64,000 bases of DNA from Alistipes sp. (GTDB lineage Bacteria > Bacteroidota > Bacteroidia > Bacteroidales > Rikenellaceae). Positions 25,353 through 34,962 of this stretch are shown one piece after another (position 1 is the stretch's first letter; every line of letters begins with the position of its first letter). The DNA lies in the NCBI GenBank assembly GCA_017437045.1, contig JAFSBY010000028.1, positions 62,001 to 126,000 on the forward strand. The letters run 5' to 3'. A model generated the notes under the pieces. That model did no database searches. It had not been told where the DNA came from and saw only the letters and a program-made list of their open reading frames with translations. Both the position numbers and the translations under genes were made by a program.

Positions 25353-27089
25353 TTACAACAGCTTGCCCTTTTCGGCCAACGTATCGTAGTTATTGGCCAT
25401 ATTGGTCCAATCAACCCGATTCTTGGTGTTGATGCCGTTGATATACTTCTCAATGTTCGTGTAACCATCGCCCGTGCAGTCGCCGTTAGCATCCGAAGCG
25501 TCGTTCGGATTCAGACCATTAGCCTTTTCCCAGGCATCGGGCATACCATCCAGATCGGTATCTACATAGGGCTGATAGTCGCCATACTCGGGTTGGCCAC
25601 CCACCTGTCGCGGATCGGTGATTAAACCATAGGTATAGGATCGCTTCGAGTGGCGACGGAATTTGAACGATCCATCGCTATCCTTCTGACGATCCACCAA
25701 ACCCGGCACATCATTCAAATAGGCCCCTTCGGGCAGATCTCGGGCATAGACAATCTTGCCGGTTCGTACCTCCTCGACCACACGGCGATCGACCGCATCG
25801 CGGCAGGGAATCGTTGCTCCCACCTGCTCCAACACGTGCTGATAAGCCGCCTCGGCCGAGAGAATCTTGATATAGGGCATCTCGAAAGGCTCATAAGCAC
25901 GCATGCGGGCCGTATGTCCCTCCGTGTCGGGCTGTTGCTCGATCTGAATACCGCCCTTCCAGTTATCTGCCGAGATCTCGGGATAGCCCTCCACGATGTT
26001 GCCCTCGGCATAGACACGACCATACTGCTTGTAGTTGAGTTTGCTACGACCCGCCTCCGGCTTGAGGATGCGCCAACCGACCGGTTCGTCACGCGGTGTA
26101 GCAGGACCGGGTTTGTAGTAGTTGTTGATCATGTTGTACATGGCCGTATAGTCGCCTCCATCCACCGTGCGATGACCCCAATTGAAGACCACGTTATTGA
26201 CATAGTTAAAGACACCGTTCCAACCGATCGAGGGGTTACGTTTGGGGTTGTTTGCCCACAAATTGCGCATAAACGAGGCATTCTCACCGCCCAGCGTCGA
26301 TCCGCAACCGTTGTTATAGGGATCCAGGGCTTCGGCCGAGATCGTATTCTGGATCGTAACATTGACCGCCGGACGCTTCTCGCTGCGAGCCTTGTATTGC
26401 CCCTCGCTCGGATCGTACATGTGGCGATAGATCGAGATATTCTCATCCATACCCCAATAGCACGAGCAGTGATCTACGATGATGTTACCCACCACATTGC
26501 CACCAAAGGCATCGTTCAGATTCCAGGTCTTCGTACGTCCGCGACGGAAGCGCATGTGGCGCACAATCACATCGTGCGTATCGACCAAAAACGACTCACC
26601 CACGACACACACGCCCTCACCCGGGGCCGTCTGACCGGCAATGGTGATATAAGGGGCTCGCACATGGATCGGGGTCTCCAAACGGATAATACCCGAAACA
26701 TTGAACACCACAATGCGCGCGCCACCTGTCTCACAAGCCTCGCGTAACGATCCCGGACCGCGGTCGTTGAGATTCGTCACCGTGATCACCTTTCCGCCAC
26801 GTCCTCCGGGTGTGTACATGCCACCCCCTTCAGCTCCCGGGAAGGCCGGGATCTTTGCCTGCGGCAGATCATACGGGCGGCTTGCCCAGGGCACATACGG
26901 ACGACCCTCTTCGGCCTGTTGCAAGACAATCGGCAGGGCTCGCTCCCACGCCTCATCCGAGAGGGCCTTTTCGCGGGCATGCATCGCATCATCAGCCGCC
27001 TTTGCCTCGGCCGTCGGCCACGGATCTTGAGCCTGAATAACCCCCACGCTCATCAGCAGCATGGCGAGACAGCATAATTGCTTTTTCAT
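25353..27089 (-). CDS. Secreted pectate lyase-like polysaccharide lyase (copy 1)
   Basis: 578 residues. Signal peptide MKKQLCCLAMLLMSVGVIQA. After a helical spacer, the catalytic right-handed beta-helix begins at IPAFPGAEGGG; ladder phrases include VITVTNLNDRGPGSLREA, RIVVFNVSGIIRLE, ITIAGQTAPGEG, VIVRHMRFRRG, NIIVDHCSCYWGMDENIS, NTISAEALDP and RNPSIGWNGVFNYVNNVV. The C-terminus carries a calcium-type repeat DTDLDGMPDAWEKANGLNP followed by DANGDCTGDGYTNIEKYING. It most resembles family PL1 pectate lyases of Bacteroidetes, which cleave homogalacturonan by beta-elimination. Paralogue of the gene just upstream. Confidence 0.85.
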   Translation of the reverse strand: MKKQLCCLAMLLMSVGVIQAQDPWPTAEAKAADDAMHAREKALSDEAWERALPIVLQQAEEGRPYVPWASRPYDLPQAKIPAFPGAEGGGMYTPGGRGGKVITVTNLNDRGPGSLREACETGGARIVVFNVSGIIRLETPIHVRAPYITIAGQTAPGEGVCVVGESFLVDTHDVIVRHMRFRRGRTKTWNLNDAFGGNVVGNIIVDHCSCYWGMDENISIYRHMYDPSEGQYKARSEKRPAVNVTIQNTISAEALDPYNNGCGSTLGGENASFMRNLWANNPKRNPSIGWNGVFNYVNNVVFNWGHRTVDGGDYTAMYNMINNYYKPGPATPRDEPVGWRILKPEAGRSKLNYKQYGRVYAEGNIVEGYPEISADNWKGGIQIEQQPDTEGHTARMRAYEPFEMPYIKILSAEAAYQHVLEQVGATIPCRDAVDRRVVEEVRTGKIVYARDLPEGAYLNDVPGLVDRQKDSDGSFKFRRHSKRSYTYGLITDPRQVGGQPEYGDYQPYVDTDLDGMPDAWEKANGLNPNDASDANGDCTGDGYTNIEKYINGINTKNRVDWTNMANNYDTLAEKGKLL

Positions 27090-27129
27090 CGTATCAGTTC
27101 GTTTTAAGGTTGTAGTTCAGTCAGAACTG

Positions 27130-27171
27130 AAAGCAAAAACGCATGTGCTCCCGGAGGATCGCACATGCGTT
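27130..27171 (-). terminator. Terminator between the two lyase genes
   Basis: 11-bp stem AACGCATGTGC/GCACATGCGTT (27139-27171) followed by TTTTTGCTTT on the minus strand. Confidence 0.75.
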
Positions 27172-27217
27172 CTGCATTTCGTTGTCCGGGACAAACGAAA
27201 CTCGCTGTCGAAACAGG

Positions 27218-28945
27218 CTACATCAGCTTACCCTTCTCGGCCAACGTATCGTAGTTGTTGTTCAGGTTGCGCCAGTCGATCTTCGTCGTGGTCGGGATGG
27301 CGTTGATATACTTCTCGATATTCGTATAGCCGTCGCCCGTGCAGTCGCCGTTAGCATCCGAAGCATCGTTCGGATTCAGACCATTGGCCTTCTCCCAAGC
27401 ATCGGGCATACCGTCGTTATCCGTATCGACATACTTCTCGCCCTTATACTCCGGATAGCCACCCATCTGACGCGGATCGGTGATGATACCCACCTTGTAC
27501 GAGTCGGGACCGATGCGACGGTAACGGAACGAACCATCTGCAGCCTGCGACTGGGGTGCAAGACCCGAGACATCACCACGATACTTCGCAGCATCCTTGG
27601 CGTAGTAAATCTCGCCCGTACGCACCTCATCGATGATGATCTGATCCACCTTGTCACGGCAAGGAATATTGGCTCCTACATTCTCTAACACGAAATCATA
27701 GGCAGCCTGTGCCGACATGACACGCAGATAGGGCATCGGGAAGGGGCTATTCACACGCATCTGCTCGGTGAAGCCCTCCGTATTGCGCTGGTCCTCGATC
27801 TGGATGCCGCCATTCCAGTTGTCGGCCGAAACCTCGGGGAAGCCCTCCACAAAATTACCGTGTGCATAAACACGCGAATACTGCTTGTAGGGGTGCTTGC
27901 TACGACCCGACTCGGGCTTCAGAATACGGTGAGCCACAGGACTGTTCTTCGGGGTCACCGGACCGGGTTTGTAGTAGTTGTTGATCATGTTGAACATGGC
28001 CGAGTAGTCACCACCATCGACCGAACGGTTGTGCCAGTTGAAGAGCACGTTGTTCACGAAGTTGAAGACACCATTCCAACCCACCGATGGGTTACGTCCG
28101 GCATTCGAGGCCCACAAGTTACGCATGAACGAGGCATTCTCGCCACCCAGCGTCGAGCCAAAGGCATGGTTGTAGGTATCCAAAGCCTTGGCCGAGAGGG
28201 TGTTCTGGATCGTTACATTGACCGTCGGATACTTCTCTTGACGAGCCTGATAGAAACCCTCACTCGGGTCATACATGTGGCGATAGAACGAGATATTCTC
28301 GTCGAGACCCCACGTGCACGAGCAGTGGTCGATCATGATGTTACCCACCGGGTTGCCACCAAACGAGTCCTCACGATGCGTCACCTTCGTCTCACCACGA
28401 CGGAAGCGCATGTGGCGAATGATCACATCGTGCGTATCCACCTGGAACGAATCGCCGGCAATGCAAACGCCATCACCCGGCGCCGTCTGACCGGCAATCG
28501 TAATATAGGGAGCACGTACCACAATCGGAGTCTCCAAACGGATAATACCCGACACATTGAAGACCACGATACGTGCGCCACCCGTCTCGCAAGCCTCGCG
28601 GAACGAGCCCGGGCCGCTATCGTTCAGGTTAGTCACCGTGATCACCTTACCACCACGACCACCGGCCGTGTACATACCGCCACCCTCGGCACCCGGGAAG
28701 GCGGGGATCAAGGCCTGCGGCAGATCGTAGGGACGGTGTGCCCAGGGCACATACGGACGACCCTCTGCAGCCTCCTTCTTCACCACCGGGAGGGCCTTTT
28801 GCCAAGCCTCATCGGCCTGCTGTTGCATCTTACGGTCCTTTGCACGCTTCTCGGCGCCTGCCTCAGCCGTCAGCGAAGGATACTGTGCCTGCGCACCAAA
28901 AGCCACGCAGAGCGCAATCATCACTAAGTAAAGTTTTTTGTTCAT
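27218..28945 (-). CDS. Secreted pectate lyase-like polysaccharide lyase (copy 2)
   Basis: 575 residues from the ATG at 28945; the frame is open further upstream but MNKKLYLVMIALCVAFGAQA is a clear signal peptide. The domain plan is the same as in the downstream copy: helical spacer, beta-helix starting at IPAFPGAEGGG, ladder phrases VITVTNLNDSGPGSFREA, ITIAGQTAPGDG, NIMIDHCSCTWGLDENIS, RNPSVGWNGVFNFVNNVL, and a C-terminal calcium-type repeat DTDNDGMPDAWEKANGLNP. The two copies share most of their length by eye and differ mainly in the spacer and in the region after the helix. A promoter and a terminator of its own indicate a separate transcript, allowing independent control. Confidence 0.87.
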   Translation of the reverse strand: MNKKLYLVMIALCVAFGAQAQYPSLTAEAGAEKRAKDRKMQQQADEAWQKALPVVKKEAAEGRPYVPWAHRPYDLPQALIPAFPGAEGGGMYTAGGRGGKVITVTNLNDSGPGSFREACETGGARIVVFNVSGIIRLETPIVVRAPYITIAGQTAPGDGVCIAGDSFQVDTHDVIIRHMRFRRGETKVTHREDSFGGNPVGNIMIDHCSCTWGLDENISFYRHMYDPSEGFYQARQEKYPTVNVTIQNTLSAKALDTYNHAFGSTLGGENASFMRNLWASNAGRNPSVGWNGVFNFVNNVLFNWHNRSVDGGDYSAMFNMINNYYKPGPVTPKNSPVAHRILKPESGRSKHPYKQYSRVYAHGNFVEGFPEVSADNWNGGIQIEDQRNTEGFTEQMRVNSPFPMPYLRVMSAQAAYDFVLENVGANIPCRDKVDQIIIDEVRTGEIYYAKDAAKYRGDVSGLAPQSQAADGSFRYRRIGPDSYKVGIITDPRQMGGYPEYKGEKYVDTDNDGMPDAWEKANGLNPNDASDANGDCTGDGYTNIEKYINAIPTTTKIDWRNLNNNYDTLAEKGKLM

Positions 28946-29010
28946 TGTAGAGTTATTTAATTGATTCGTTTTGCTCAAGATACTGATGCAATTTGCACCA
29001 TTTAACCTTA

Positions 29011-29040
29011 CAAAGTTAGCAACTATTTTCAGAGAACAAA
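29011..29040 (-). promoter_or_regulatory. Promoter of pectate lyase copy 2
   Basis: TTTG at 29040-29037, 18 bases, TAACTTTG at 29018-29011; leader of about 65 bases. Confidence 0.6.
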
Positions 29041-29112
29041 ATCCATCGAGCGGTAAAACGACCTTTTGACGCGGTGAATCGCCCACCTGCGAGGGTGAAA
29101 TTTCGCCCCTCT

Positions 29113-29150
29113 GCAGACAAAAGAGCCGCTCCCGAATCGGAAGCGGCTCT
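29113..29150 (-). terminator. Terminator of leftward SusCD operon
   Basis: Stem AGAGCCGCT/AGCGGCTCT with an extra paired core, 29122-29150, followed by TTTTG on the minus strand. Confidence 0.75.
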
Positions 29151-29185
29151 CGTTGTAGCCGAAAATCGGCTCTTTTTACTCTTGA

Positions 29186-31516
29186 TTACTCAGCCAGCGG
29201 GTCGAACGTACCCTGACCGCCGTTGTTGTAATCCTCCCAACCGATCGTCTGCTCGAGCGTCGGGTTCTTCGTCTGAGCATTGTTGTTCAGACCCAGCAGA
29301 TAGTAACGCGGCAGGAAGGTCACCACCATTCCGTCAATCGTCTGGTCATTGTTCGACGCGTCACCACGCTTGAGCTTACGCTGCAGATAGGGCTCATAGA
29401 AGTTATCACGCAGCTTCTCCAAAGCCGGATCAAGCTTATTGTTCGAACGCTTGATGCTGTTCAGTTTCACCAAGTTGCCGCTACGCCAGCTCTTGTAAGC
29501 CTCCCACATGGTCTTACCATCGGTCGAAATCACACCGTCAGCAACCAGCTTCTGAGCAATCGGGTCGGGCATGGCATCGGTCATATTGTTCCACTTGTTG
29601 CCACCCAGACCATCGCTGATCGTCGGCTTCACCTGGAACTCCAACTTCTCACGACGCTGACCATTCAGCGGCGTGTAACCCAACCACTCGCAGGTGTTAC
29701 CACCCCAACCGGTCAGCTTCCACGATGCCGGAGCACCCGAGATCTTATCGAAGTCTGCACCGCCGTCGAAGAGCAACCAACGACGCATATCGTCGAAACG
29801 CTTGCCCTCATAAGCGAACTCAACCTGACGCTCATAGAGAATCGAAGCCATACAGATAGCAGCATCCGTAGCAACGTCCTCGGGCAGACCGAAGTTACCT
29901 ACGCCACCCTGGTAAGCCTCAGCCGCCTCCTTGTAACCTGCACGCTGGCGAATGGCCTTCAGCTGCTCGGCAGCATACTCCATATCACCGGCACCGCAAG
30001 CAACCTCAGCCAGGTTGAGCAATACCTCTGCATAGCGAAGCTCCAGATACGAAGCATACGAGAGACGGAAGCCCTGATTCGTGTTGAAGGCAACAGCCAA
30101 CTTACCCGAATCACCCGTCGAGCGCTTCGTTACGTACATACCCTTGGCATTAGAAGCCAGACCGTCAGCACCATAGGTACCCGTAGCATTCTCGTCACCT
30201 ACCTTATCAGCGTCGATGTACCATACGTAGTTCCACAACTCATAGTTCGAACCCGTACCGAAGGGATAACGCGTGTCACCCTCAGCGGCCTCAACGACCG
30301 TACCGTTGAACTGCCACTGCAGACCCGGGAAACCGAACGTGCGGTAGAAACGGTTGTCACGATCGATGAAGGGGTGGTTGGCATCATAGTCAATACCCGA
30401 CTTGGGCAGCTTCGTGTAGTGGTTGTTGTTGGGCACGCGACCATCCTTCATCGGGAAGAGGTCAACCAACATAGCCGACGGCTCGATACCGCCACCACCC
30501 ATCGTATTCGAGGGACGTACCAGATGCTCCCAGGGGTTGTTGCGCGAATAGTCCGGACGACCACCCGAGGGAATGTTGTTGAAGCGAGCGATGAAGACGC
30601 CCTCGGTGTTACCACCGATAGCCTGGAACATATCCGACCAGTCGCGGATCGTGTTACCCTCACCATCGGGACGCATCAGCGCATAACCGGCAGCATTGAT
30701 CTTCTCCAGATCAGCCTTCATAGCGGCATAAGCCTCCGTATAGCGGGTCTGATCACCCGTACGGTTGAAGATCGGCGAGCACCACCAGGTCAGCACACGA
30801 CCCTTCAGAGCCAAAGCCGAACCGACCGTTGCACGACCATAGTTGCTACCCGAAAGCCACTGACCGGCACCCGAAGCAGCCTCCAGCATGGCAGCAGCCT
30901 TATCCAGATCGTCGATGATGAAATCAACGCACTCCTTCAGGCTCGAACGCGGCGTAACCGAACCGGCTGCAATCTCCGGCAGGTCGGTGATGATGGGCAC
31001 ACCACCATACCACTTCACCAGATTGAAATAACGCCATGCACGCAGGAAGTAGAGCTGACCTACCAACTCATCCTTCTCCTCACGCGTCAGCGTACCACCC
31101 TCGATACCGATGATGGCATCGTTGATGTTACGAATGAAACCCCAAACGTTGTTCTGGATGTTCGCAGCGTCCTGACCCTGGAAATAGTCGGGAACCTGTT
31201 TTACACCCGTCACCGTGTTCAGCTCACCCTTCGGATCCACAAAGATACCGAAGCCTGCGAACTCCTCAGTACACTTCGACCAATCATCAGCCTTACCCGT
31301 CGAGGTATATTGCCATCCGGGATTACCATTCGGGTCGGGCAGGTTGTAACGATAGCAATCGCTCACACGAGCAGCACAACCATCATAATAGTTGTAGATG
31401 CTGGGGTCTGCATAGTCGTAGTTGATCTTCTCCTCCAGGAAGTCCGTGCTACACGACGCCAAAGAGGCCGAAGCAAGCAGTGCAAGACCCGCATATTTCA
31501 AATTGAATCTTTTCAT
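29186..31516 (-). CDS. SusD/RagB-family surface glycan-binding lipoprotein (left copy)
   Basis: 776 residues. Lipoprotein signal MKRFNLKYAGLALLASASLASCS with lipobox LASC. Characteristic SusD phrases: DFLEEK after the Cys, RNINDAI, VGQLYFLRAWRYFNLVKWYGGVPI, and near the C-terminus YERQVEFAYEGKRFDDMRRWLLF. TPR-like helices form the partner lid of the SusC transporter and capture glycan at the cell surface. Longer than canonical SusD (about 550 residues), with loop insertions shared with the right copy. Third and last gene of the leftward mirror operon, 13 bases after susC. Confidence 0.95.
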   Translation of the reverse strand: MKRFNLKYAGLALLASASLASCSTDFLEEKINYDYADPSIYNYYDGCAARVSDCYRYNLPDPNGNPGWQYTSTGKADDWSKCTEEFAGFGIFVDPKGELNTVTGVKQVPDYFQGQDAANIQNNVWGFIRNINDAIIGIEGGTLTREEKDELVGQLYFLRAWRYFNLVKWYGGVPIITDLPEIAAGSVTPRSSLKECVDFIIDDLDKAAAMLEAASGAGQWLSGSNYGRATVGSALALKGRVLTWWCSPIFNRTGDQTRYTEAYAAMKADLEKINAAGYALMRPDGEGNTIRDWSDMFQAIGGNTEGVFIARFNNIPSGGRPDYSRNNPWEHLVRPSNTMGGGGIEPSAMLVDLFPMKDGRVPNNNHYTKLPKSGIDYDANHPFIDRDNRFYRTFGFPGLQWQFNGTVVEAAEGDTRYPFGTGSNYELWNYVWYIDADKVGDENATGTYGADGLASNAKGMYVTKRSTGDSGKLAVAFNTNQGFRLSYASYLELRYAEVLLNLAEVACGAGDMEYAAEQLKAIRQRAGYKEAAEAYQGGVGNFGLPEDVATDAAICMASILYERQVEFAYEGKRFDDMRRWLLFDGGADFDKISGAPASWKLTGWGGNTCEWLGYTPLNGQRREKLEFQVKPTISDGLGGNKWNNMTDAMPDPIAQKLVADGVISTDGKTMWEAYKSWRSGNLVKLNSIKRSNNKLDPALEKLRDNFYEPYLQRKLKRGDASNNDQTIDGMVVTFLPRYYLLGLNNNAQTKNPTLEQTIGWEDYNNGGQGTFDPLAE

Positions 31517-31529
31517 TGTATGCTATAAT

Positions 31530-34500
31530 TTAGAAGGTTACATTAAGACCGATCGTAAACTTACGCAGCGTAGGATATGCGCCATACGAACCCGACATCG
31601 GATCAATGAACTTATCCGGATAGGGGTTGTAGAAGTCGCAAATATTCTGACCCGTTACATTTACGCGAACAGCCGAGATACCAATGGGCTGCAGCCACTT
31701 CTTGGGCAGCGAGTAAGCCAGCGTCAAGCGGTTCAGACGAACGCGCGTGCCGCTGATGCGCCAGAACGACGAGTTCACTGCATTGACATTCGTGTAAGCC
31801 AGGTTCGGATAGTGACCATTGCGGTTCTCCTCTACGACAACATTACCATCACCATCAACGATGTCCTGATATACGAACATATTGTCCGGATTCCAGAACG
31901 ACGGCATGTTGCAGTACTCCAAGTTGCCCGAAGGCTTCAGAGCAGCCGAGGGAACGAACGAATAACCACCCCACGAAGCCGAGATCTGAGCCGTCAGCGA
32001 CAGACCCTTCCACTCAGCCGACAGGTTAGCCGTCAGACCGTAGGGATTCGAACGCTGCGAGAGACGTACCTGATCCTCCTCGCCATCTACCTTACCATCG
32101 GGACCGGCATAGGTGCCATCCTCCTGCTGTGCACCGCGCACATCCTTGTAGATCAACATACCCGGACGAACGTCCTCTTTTGCCATACCCATATACGACG
32201 TGATACCGTTCAACTCGAAGTACTCCTCAATATCCTGGAACGAGCGGAACATACCAATGCAGTGCATACCCCACGTACCGATGTCGGTGCGATCACCATA
32301 CTGTACCGTGCGGTAGGTGTGGTCCGTAGCCCAGTCCATCAAGAGCACCTTGTTGTCCGAGTAACCCGTGTTGATACCAATGCGGTACTTGAAGTCCTTA
32401 CCAATCTGGTCACGCCAGTTAGCCGAGAACTCAATACCCCACGAGTTCATCTCTGCCATGTTCTGATAAGCCGACTGGTTACCTACGGTACCCGGAATCG
32501 AAGCCTTGTAAGGCATCAGCATCTCGCGATCCCACTGCTTGTAACCCTCGATTACGAAGCCCAAGCGGTTGTTCAGGATGTTGAAGTCGATACCGACATT
32601 GGCCTTGTACGACTTATCCCAGTGAGCGTCGGGGTTCACACCGGCGTTGTTCTTATTCAGAGCCAGACGGTTACCTGCCTCGCTACCGGGCTGGTCGCCG
32701 AAGATACCACCCTTATCCTTATCCATAGCGTAGGTACGCTGCCACTGCCAAGCCGTCAGGTTATCACGACCCGTCAGACCGACCGAAGCACGAACCTTCA
32801 AGAAGTCAACCCACGTTACGTTGTCAGCAAACCAATTCTCCTTCGATACTACCCAACCGATCGAAGCCGAGGGGAAGTAACCCCAGTAGTTATCCGGAGC
32901 AAACTTCGTCGATGCATCCGTACGGAGCAGGAACTCGAACAGATACTTGTCATCATACGAGTAGTTTACACGACCCAGGTACGACAACGAACCCGACTCA
33001 TAACGCTTAAACTCACCCTCCGTAGCCACGGTCGAAGCCGTCGAGTTCGACTGGCCAGTACCGAACGGATAGGGATCCGAAACAGCCACATACGAGTACT
33101 CCGACTCAGCCTCCGACTTCTCGATCGAGAACATAGCACCTACCGAGTGCTTGCCGAACGTGCGAGCATAGTTGAGCTGGAAGTTCATCTGGTAGTTGTC
33201 CGTGCGCGTCATCGTACGACCCAAGAAACCGGGAGTCTCCTCCGTGGTCAGATCACCATTGTCATCCACGACATACTTGTAACCGTTACCGTTCGAAACG
33301 ACAACACCCTTGTTACCCAGCACGAAGTTGCTGTCATCCATCAAAGCGGCATACGTAGCCTCGTCGGTCAGGGCCGTCGGCGTGTAGAGGTGCTCACCCG
33401 AACCGAAACGGGTCTTCATCTGATAAACATTGTACGACGAACCTACCTGGTTGGTCTTATCGGTCGAGATCGACTTCGAGTACGATACGCGAGCCGTCAA
33501 ACCCTGCAGCGGCTTCCACAGAGCCGAGAAGTCATACGAGAGGTTCAGACCGATGTTGAAGTTCTGCGACATGGTGTTCGAGTAGTCACCATTATTCTGC
33601 AACTCAGCAAAGTGATACTCCTGGTTGGCATTTTTCTGCTCGTTCGAGATACCATAGGCCGAGATAGCCTTGTCACCTACATACTCAGGAATATAACGCG
33701 GGTGGGTCAGCAGAAGGTTGTAATCCTTCTCACCATTCGAGCCACCTACCTTGATGAACGGCGTGGTCTTCTCACCATAGTCACCCGACAGCTGCATACC
33801 GGCCGACAGGCCCTTACCGATCTTCACGTCGATACCGGCACGATACGACCAACGATCGTAATCGAGCTTACCGAGGTTACCACCCTGGTTGAAGTACGAT
33901 ACACCGGCGAAGTAGTTAGCCTTCTCCGTTGCGCCACTCATGTTGAGCGAGTGCTTGTGCGTTACAGCCGACTCCCAATACTTGTCGATCAGGTTGTAAT
34001 CCAAGCCCTTCATAGCCTCCAACTCGTCAGCCTGGAAGATGTCATAACGCTTGTTGAGGTTCGTATTTATCGGGTCAGCACCAGCCACAGCGTTGAAGAG
34101 TTTACCATACTGATAAGCATTCAACATGTCAGGGTGCGAGAAGGTATCTGCGATACCGATCGAACCGCTGTACGAAATCGAGGGAGCACCCACCTTACCA
34201 CGCTTCGTGGTTACGAGGATAACACCGTTAGCTGCACGCGAACCATACACGGCTGCCGAAGCATCCTTCAGCACCGAGATGTTCTCGATCATCGACGGGT
34301 CGATGTTGTTGAAGGCCTCTGCACCGTAGTTCTGCGTGTCGTTACCTACCTTCACGTCATTCGGGTAGATGTAACCATCAATTACATAGAGCGGCTCCTG
34401 TGCCGTTACACCCACCGTGCTCAGATCGTTAGCATTACGGATGTAGATCTTGGCACTCTCACCCGGACGGCTCTCACCACCCGAAACCGAGACACCGGTC

Positions 34501-34928
34501 ATAAGACCCGACAGGGTCGAAGCCAGGTTACCCGAAGCCAAATCCTGGATGTCATCCATCGGAACCGTAGCCACCGAACCGGTCAAGGTAGCCTTCTTCT
34601 GCGTACCGTAACCCACAACGACTACCTCCTCAATGTTCTGACGGTCCTCCTTGAGCACGATCTCGGTCTTGGTCAGATCCGACACCTTCTCGGTGATGTA
34701 ACCAATGTAAGAGATTTGCAGCTCGGCACCGGCCGGAACTGCCAGGACGAACGAACCGTCGATACCCGACGTCGTACCGTTCGTCGTACCCGATACGATG
34801 ACCGTAGCACCGATTACCGGCTGACCGGCCTCGTCCACGATCTTTCCTTTATACTGCGTCTGCGCCGAGGCCGACAGCACGAAGAGTGCCATCACGAAAC
34901 TCAGGCAAATACCCAATACTTTTTTCAT
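31530..34928 (-). CDS. SusC/RagA-family TonB-dependent transporter (left copy)
   Basis: 1132 residues. Signal peptide MKKVLGICLSFVMALFVLSASA, then a CarboxypepD_reg-like domain (GKIVDEAGQPVIGATVIV ... ISYIGY), the TonB box/linker EDRQNIEEVVVVGYG, a plug with QEPLYVIDGY and ISVLKDASAAVYGSRAANG, and the 22-strand barrel ending in ...TIGLNVTF. Imports oligosaccharides with SusD, powered by TonB-ExbBD. Highly similar to the right copy through plug and barrel, with divergence in extracellular loops. Preceded by 34 bases after the helix lipoprotein gene. Confidence 0.96.
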   Translation of the reverse strand: MKKVLGICLSFVMALFVLSASAQTQYKGKIVDEAGQPVIGATVIVSGTTNGTTSGIDGSFVLAVPAGAELQISYIGYITEKVSDLTKTEIVLKEDRQNIEEVVVVGYGTQKKATLTGSVATVPMDDIQDLASGNLASTLSGLMTGVSVSGGESRPGESAKIYIRNANDLSTVGVTAQEPLYVIDGYIYPNDVKVGNDTQNYGAEAFNNIDPSMIENISVLKDASAAVYGSRAANGVILVTTKRGKVGAPSISYSGSIGIADTFSHPDMLNAYQYGKLFNAVAGADPINTNLNKRYDIFQADELEAMKGLDYNLIDKYWESAVTHKHSLNMSGATEKANYFAGVSYFNQGGNLGKLDYDRWSYRAGIDVKIGKGLSAGMQLSGDYGEKTTPFIKVGGSNGEKDYNLLLTHPRYIPEYVGDKAISAYGISNEQKNANQEYHFAELQNNGDYSNTMSQNFNIGLNLSYDFSALWKPLQGLTARVSYSKSISTDKTNQVGSSYNVYQMKTRFGSGEHLYTPTALTDEATYAALMDDSNFVLGNKGVVVSNGNGYKYVVDDNGDLTTEETPGFLGRTMTRTDNYQMNFQLNYARTFGKHSVGAMFSIEKSEAESEYSYVAVSDPYPFGTGQSNSTASTVATEGEFKRYESGSLSYLGRVNYSYDDKYLFEFLLRTDASTKFAPDNYWGYFPSASIGWVVSKENWFADNVTWVDFLKVRASVGLTGRDNLTAWQWQRTYAMDKDKGGIFGDQPGSEAGNRLALNKNNAGVNPDAHWDKSYKANVGIDFNILNNRLGFVIEGYKQWDREMLMPYKASIPGTVGNQSAYQNMAEMNSWGIEFSANWRDQIGKDFKYRIGINTGYSDNKVLLMDWATDHTYRTVQYGDRTDIGTWGMHCIGMFRSFQDIEEYFELNGITSYMGMAKEDVRPGMLIYKDVRGAQQEDGTYAGPDGKVDGEEDQVRLSQRSNPYGLTANLSAEWKGLSLTAQISASWGGYSFVPSAALKPSGNLEYCNMPSFWNPDNMFVYQDIVDGDGNVVVEENRNGHYPNLAYTNVNAVNSSFWRISGTRVRLNRLTLAYSLPKKWLQPIGISAVRVNVTGQNICDFYNPYPDKFIDPMSGSYGAYPTLRKFTIGLNVTF

Positions 34929-34962
34929 AATCTTTTCAGTTTCTTGTTGTTAGCACTCTAAA

